From Chloroflexota bacterium (GTDB lineage Bacteria > Chloroflexota > Anaerolineae > Aggregatilineales > Phototrophicaceae): a stretch of 41,199 nt of DNA. Below are positions 40,358 to 41,199 of the stretch, in pieces (within the stretch, counting starts at the first letter, position 1; every line of letters starts with the position of its first letter). The stretch covers positions 1 to 41,199 of the forward strand of contig JAPPMO010000075.1 of the NCBI GenBank assembly GCA_028873975.1, given 5' to 3'. Position numbers and translations under genes: made by a program. The notes beneath the pieces are model-generated. The model searched no databases, had not been told where the DNA came from, and saw only the letters and a program-made list of their open reading frames with translations.

Positions 40358-40653
40358 TAGATGGCTGCCGAGCAGGCCGCGGACGCGGGGCAATCGCATC
40401 AAAATGAGTATGCGCAATGAGAAACTTTATTCAAATTAAAAAATAACCACAGAGACCCTCGGCGGCAATTGCCGGGGAAAAAGTTTTTTCGGCAATTTGG
40501 CAATCTGGCCATTTGGGGGGAGAATTCAATTGTTAAGGTGCTGTGATTAGGGTAGCGGGGATTGGGAAGGGAAATGGCGACTATATGTTCACAGTTTCAA
40601 ATATGCCACAGAAGCAATTCCAATTAAGTAATGCAACAAATTGTAAGGGCAAT

Positions 40654-41058
40654 GTAGGGGCGAGCCAAGGACGCTATTGAAATACTGCTCCCATCCCCCA
40701 CCAAAATGAGGGAAGGGGAGCTTTTGAACCCTAATAAGCCGTTAAAGCCCCTCCCTCTCGGCTGAGGAGCGGACATGTTTTTCTACCCCATCCCCGGCCC
40801 TTCCCCAGTCAACTGGGGAAGGGTGACTCGTCATCGAAATTGGGATTTCACTTGCTGAAAGACGCGAAAATGAATATAAAATCCCAACTTCTAATGGAGC
40901 GCTCCCCCTCTCCGATGCTTCGGGGAGGGGGCCGGGGGTGGGGTTGACCTTAAGAAATGCGTGTTTTTCAAACATGTCCGCTCCTCAGCTCCCTCTCGGG
41001 GAGGGGTTTGGGGTGGGGTTTTAGTGCTTTTTCAACAGACTCCAAGGCTCGCCCCTAC
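40654..41058. repeat. Composite element with nested inverted repeats
   Basis: Outer arms GTAGGGGCGAGCC at 40654-40666 and inverted at 41046-41058; inner arms of 20 bp at 40761-40780 and 40970-40989 (containing GAGGAGCGGACATG); and a third shared block CCCCAYCCCCGGCCC. The order is mirrored on both sides, so these are two copies of one intergenic unit lying head to head, or one palindromic element of about 405 bases. No transposase is present. Confidence 0.7.
40798..40823. repeat. Perfect 12-bp hairpin inside the composite element
   Basis: CCCTTCCCCAGT, a two-base centre (CA), then the exact complement. C/G-rich hairpins of this kind are recurrent intergenic repeats in several bacterial groups. 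No T-run follows, so it is listed as a repeat, not a terminator. Confidence 0.7.
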
Positions 41059-41067
41059 CGCCGACTT

Positions 41068-41103
41068 TTATTTTGGAGTGCATTATTAGCATGACTTGTT
41101 GGT
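41068..41103 (-). repeat. Dispersed intergenic repeat, copy 2
   Basis: Inverted copy of the unit at 32242-32275, differing by a few small indels around the AT-rich centre. The GGGCGAGCCTTGG segment that follows it is also the outer arm of the 40654-41058 element, so the two repeats share a part. Confidence 0.75.
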
Positions 41104-41199
41104 CCTATTGAGCGCACAGAGAAATGCCTCATTTACTCTGTGTTCTCAGTAAGTGCAAGTAAGTCATGCAAATTTTGCAAAAGCAACGATCTGTAGGGG

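Larger units (their letters stand above)
40430..41199. other. Noncoding repeat-rich tail of the window
   Basis: 770 bases with no credible gene. AT-rich segments alternate with C- or G-runs and nested inverted repeats (entered separately). A CACAGAG hairpin at 41115-41142 (7 bp plus a 5-bp inner stem) and a GTAGGGG at the very end suggest that the repeat array continues past the window. Confidence 0.6.

Noticed and set aside
40742..40975. 77-codon minus-strand frame in the right-end repeat region
   Set aside because: It lies across inverted repeats and G/C runs and has low-complexity sequence; no ribosome site.

Overview
The window is a densely packed, moderately GC-rich bacterial chromosome segment with about 40 protein genes on both strands, short intergenic gaps and many 4-13 bp gene overlaps. 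It has no rRNA, tRNA, CRISPR array, phage or transposase that I can recognise. The gene content suggests a Chloroflexota (Anaerolineae-like) bacterium. The signs are proline/threonine-rich extracellular linkers with 'VVVTATP'-type runs behind a single membrane helix, a DUF3467 gene next to a bacterial translin, DUF5996, and G/C-rich palindromic intergenic repeats. The phylum is an inference, not a demonstration.

Layout. 98-4719: a MEMO-like protein, a DUF3467-translin pair, a YciI-like/Nudix pair, rsmG and an unknown secreted protein. 4977-9831: a divergent isocitrate/isopropylmalate-type dehydrogenase, a MarR regulator, and a def-GNAT-S9 peptidase operon on the minus strand. 10127-12302: an OmpR-type response regulator and its histidine kinase, with a tandem direct repeat upstream. 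12354-16238: an fbpABC-type ferric-iron importer on the minus strand, with a structured leader. 16630-19346: the most interesting locus, a three-gene operon of a ubiquitin-conjugating (E2)-fold protein, a JAB/JAMM-domain protein and a ThiF/E1-like protein. 19343-25848: an unknown gene, an alpha/beta hydrolase, a double-GNAT, an anchored unknown protein, an MBL-fold hydrolase overlapping a Mug-type DNA glycosylase, an SDR and ssb. 25954-28721: gatB and a class I aminotransferase. 29085-34432: DUF5996, then a small gene, an isoaspartyl methyltransferase homologue and a CoA-type Nudix in one overlapping operon, then a CNNM/CBS protein and an AlkA-type glycosylase. 34624-40314: a PfkB kinase of the pseudouridine-kinase type, a membrane-tethered FGE-like protein, a GNAT, and a cyclic-nucleotide-domain/bacterial-PH protein. 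40430-41199: noncoding, full of nested inverted repeats, one of which recurs near 32242.

Functional themes are housekeeping (rsmG, def, gatB, ssb), nucleotide and DNA sanitation (two Nudix, Mug-like, AlkA-like), ferric iron uptake, one two-component system, and two 'eukaryote-like' modules: a translin/TRAX-family putative RNase and an E2-JAB-E1 conjugation module. The conjugation module has no ubiquitin-like modifier gene next to it. Its JAB protein carries an HxQ instead of HxH metal motif and a C-terminal region that looks like a second, cysteine-less E2/RWD fold.
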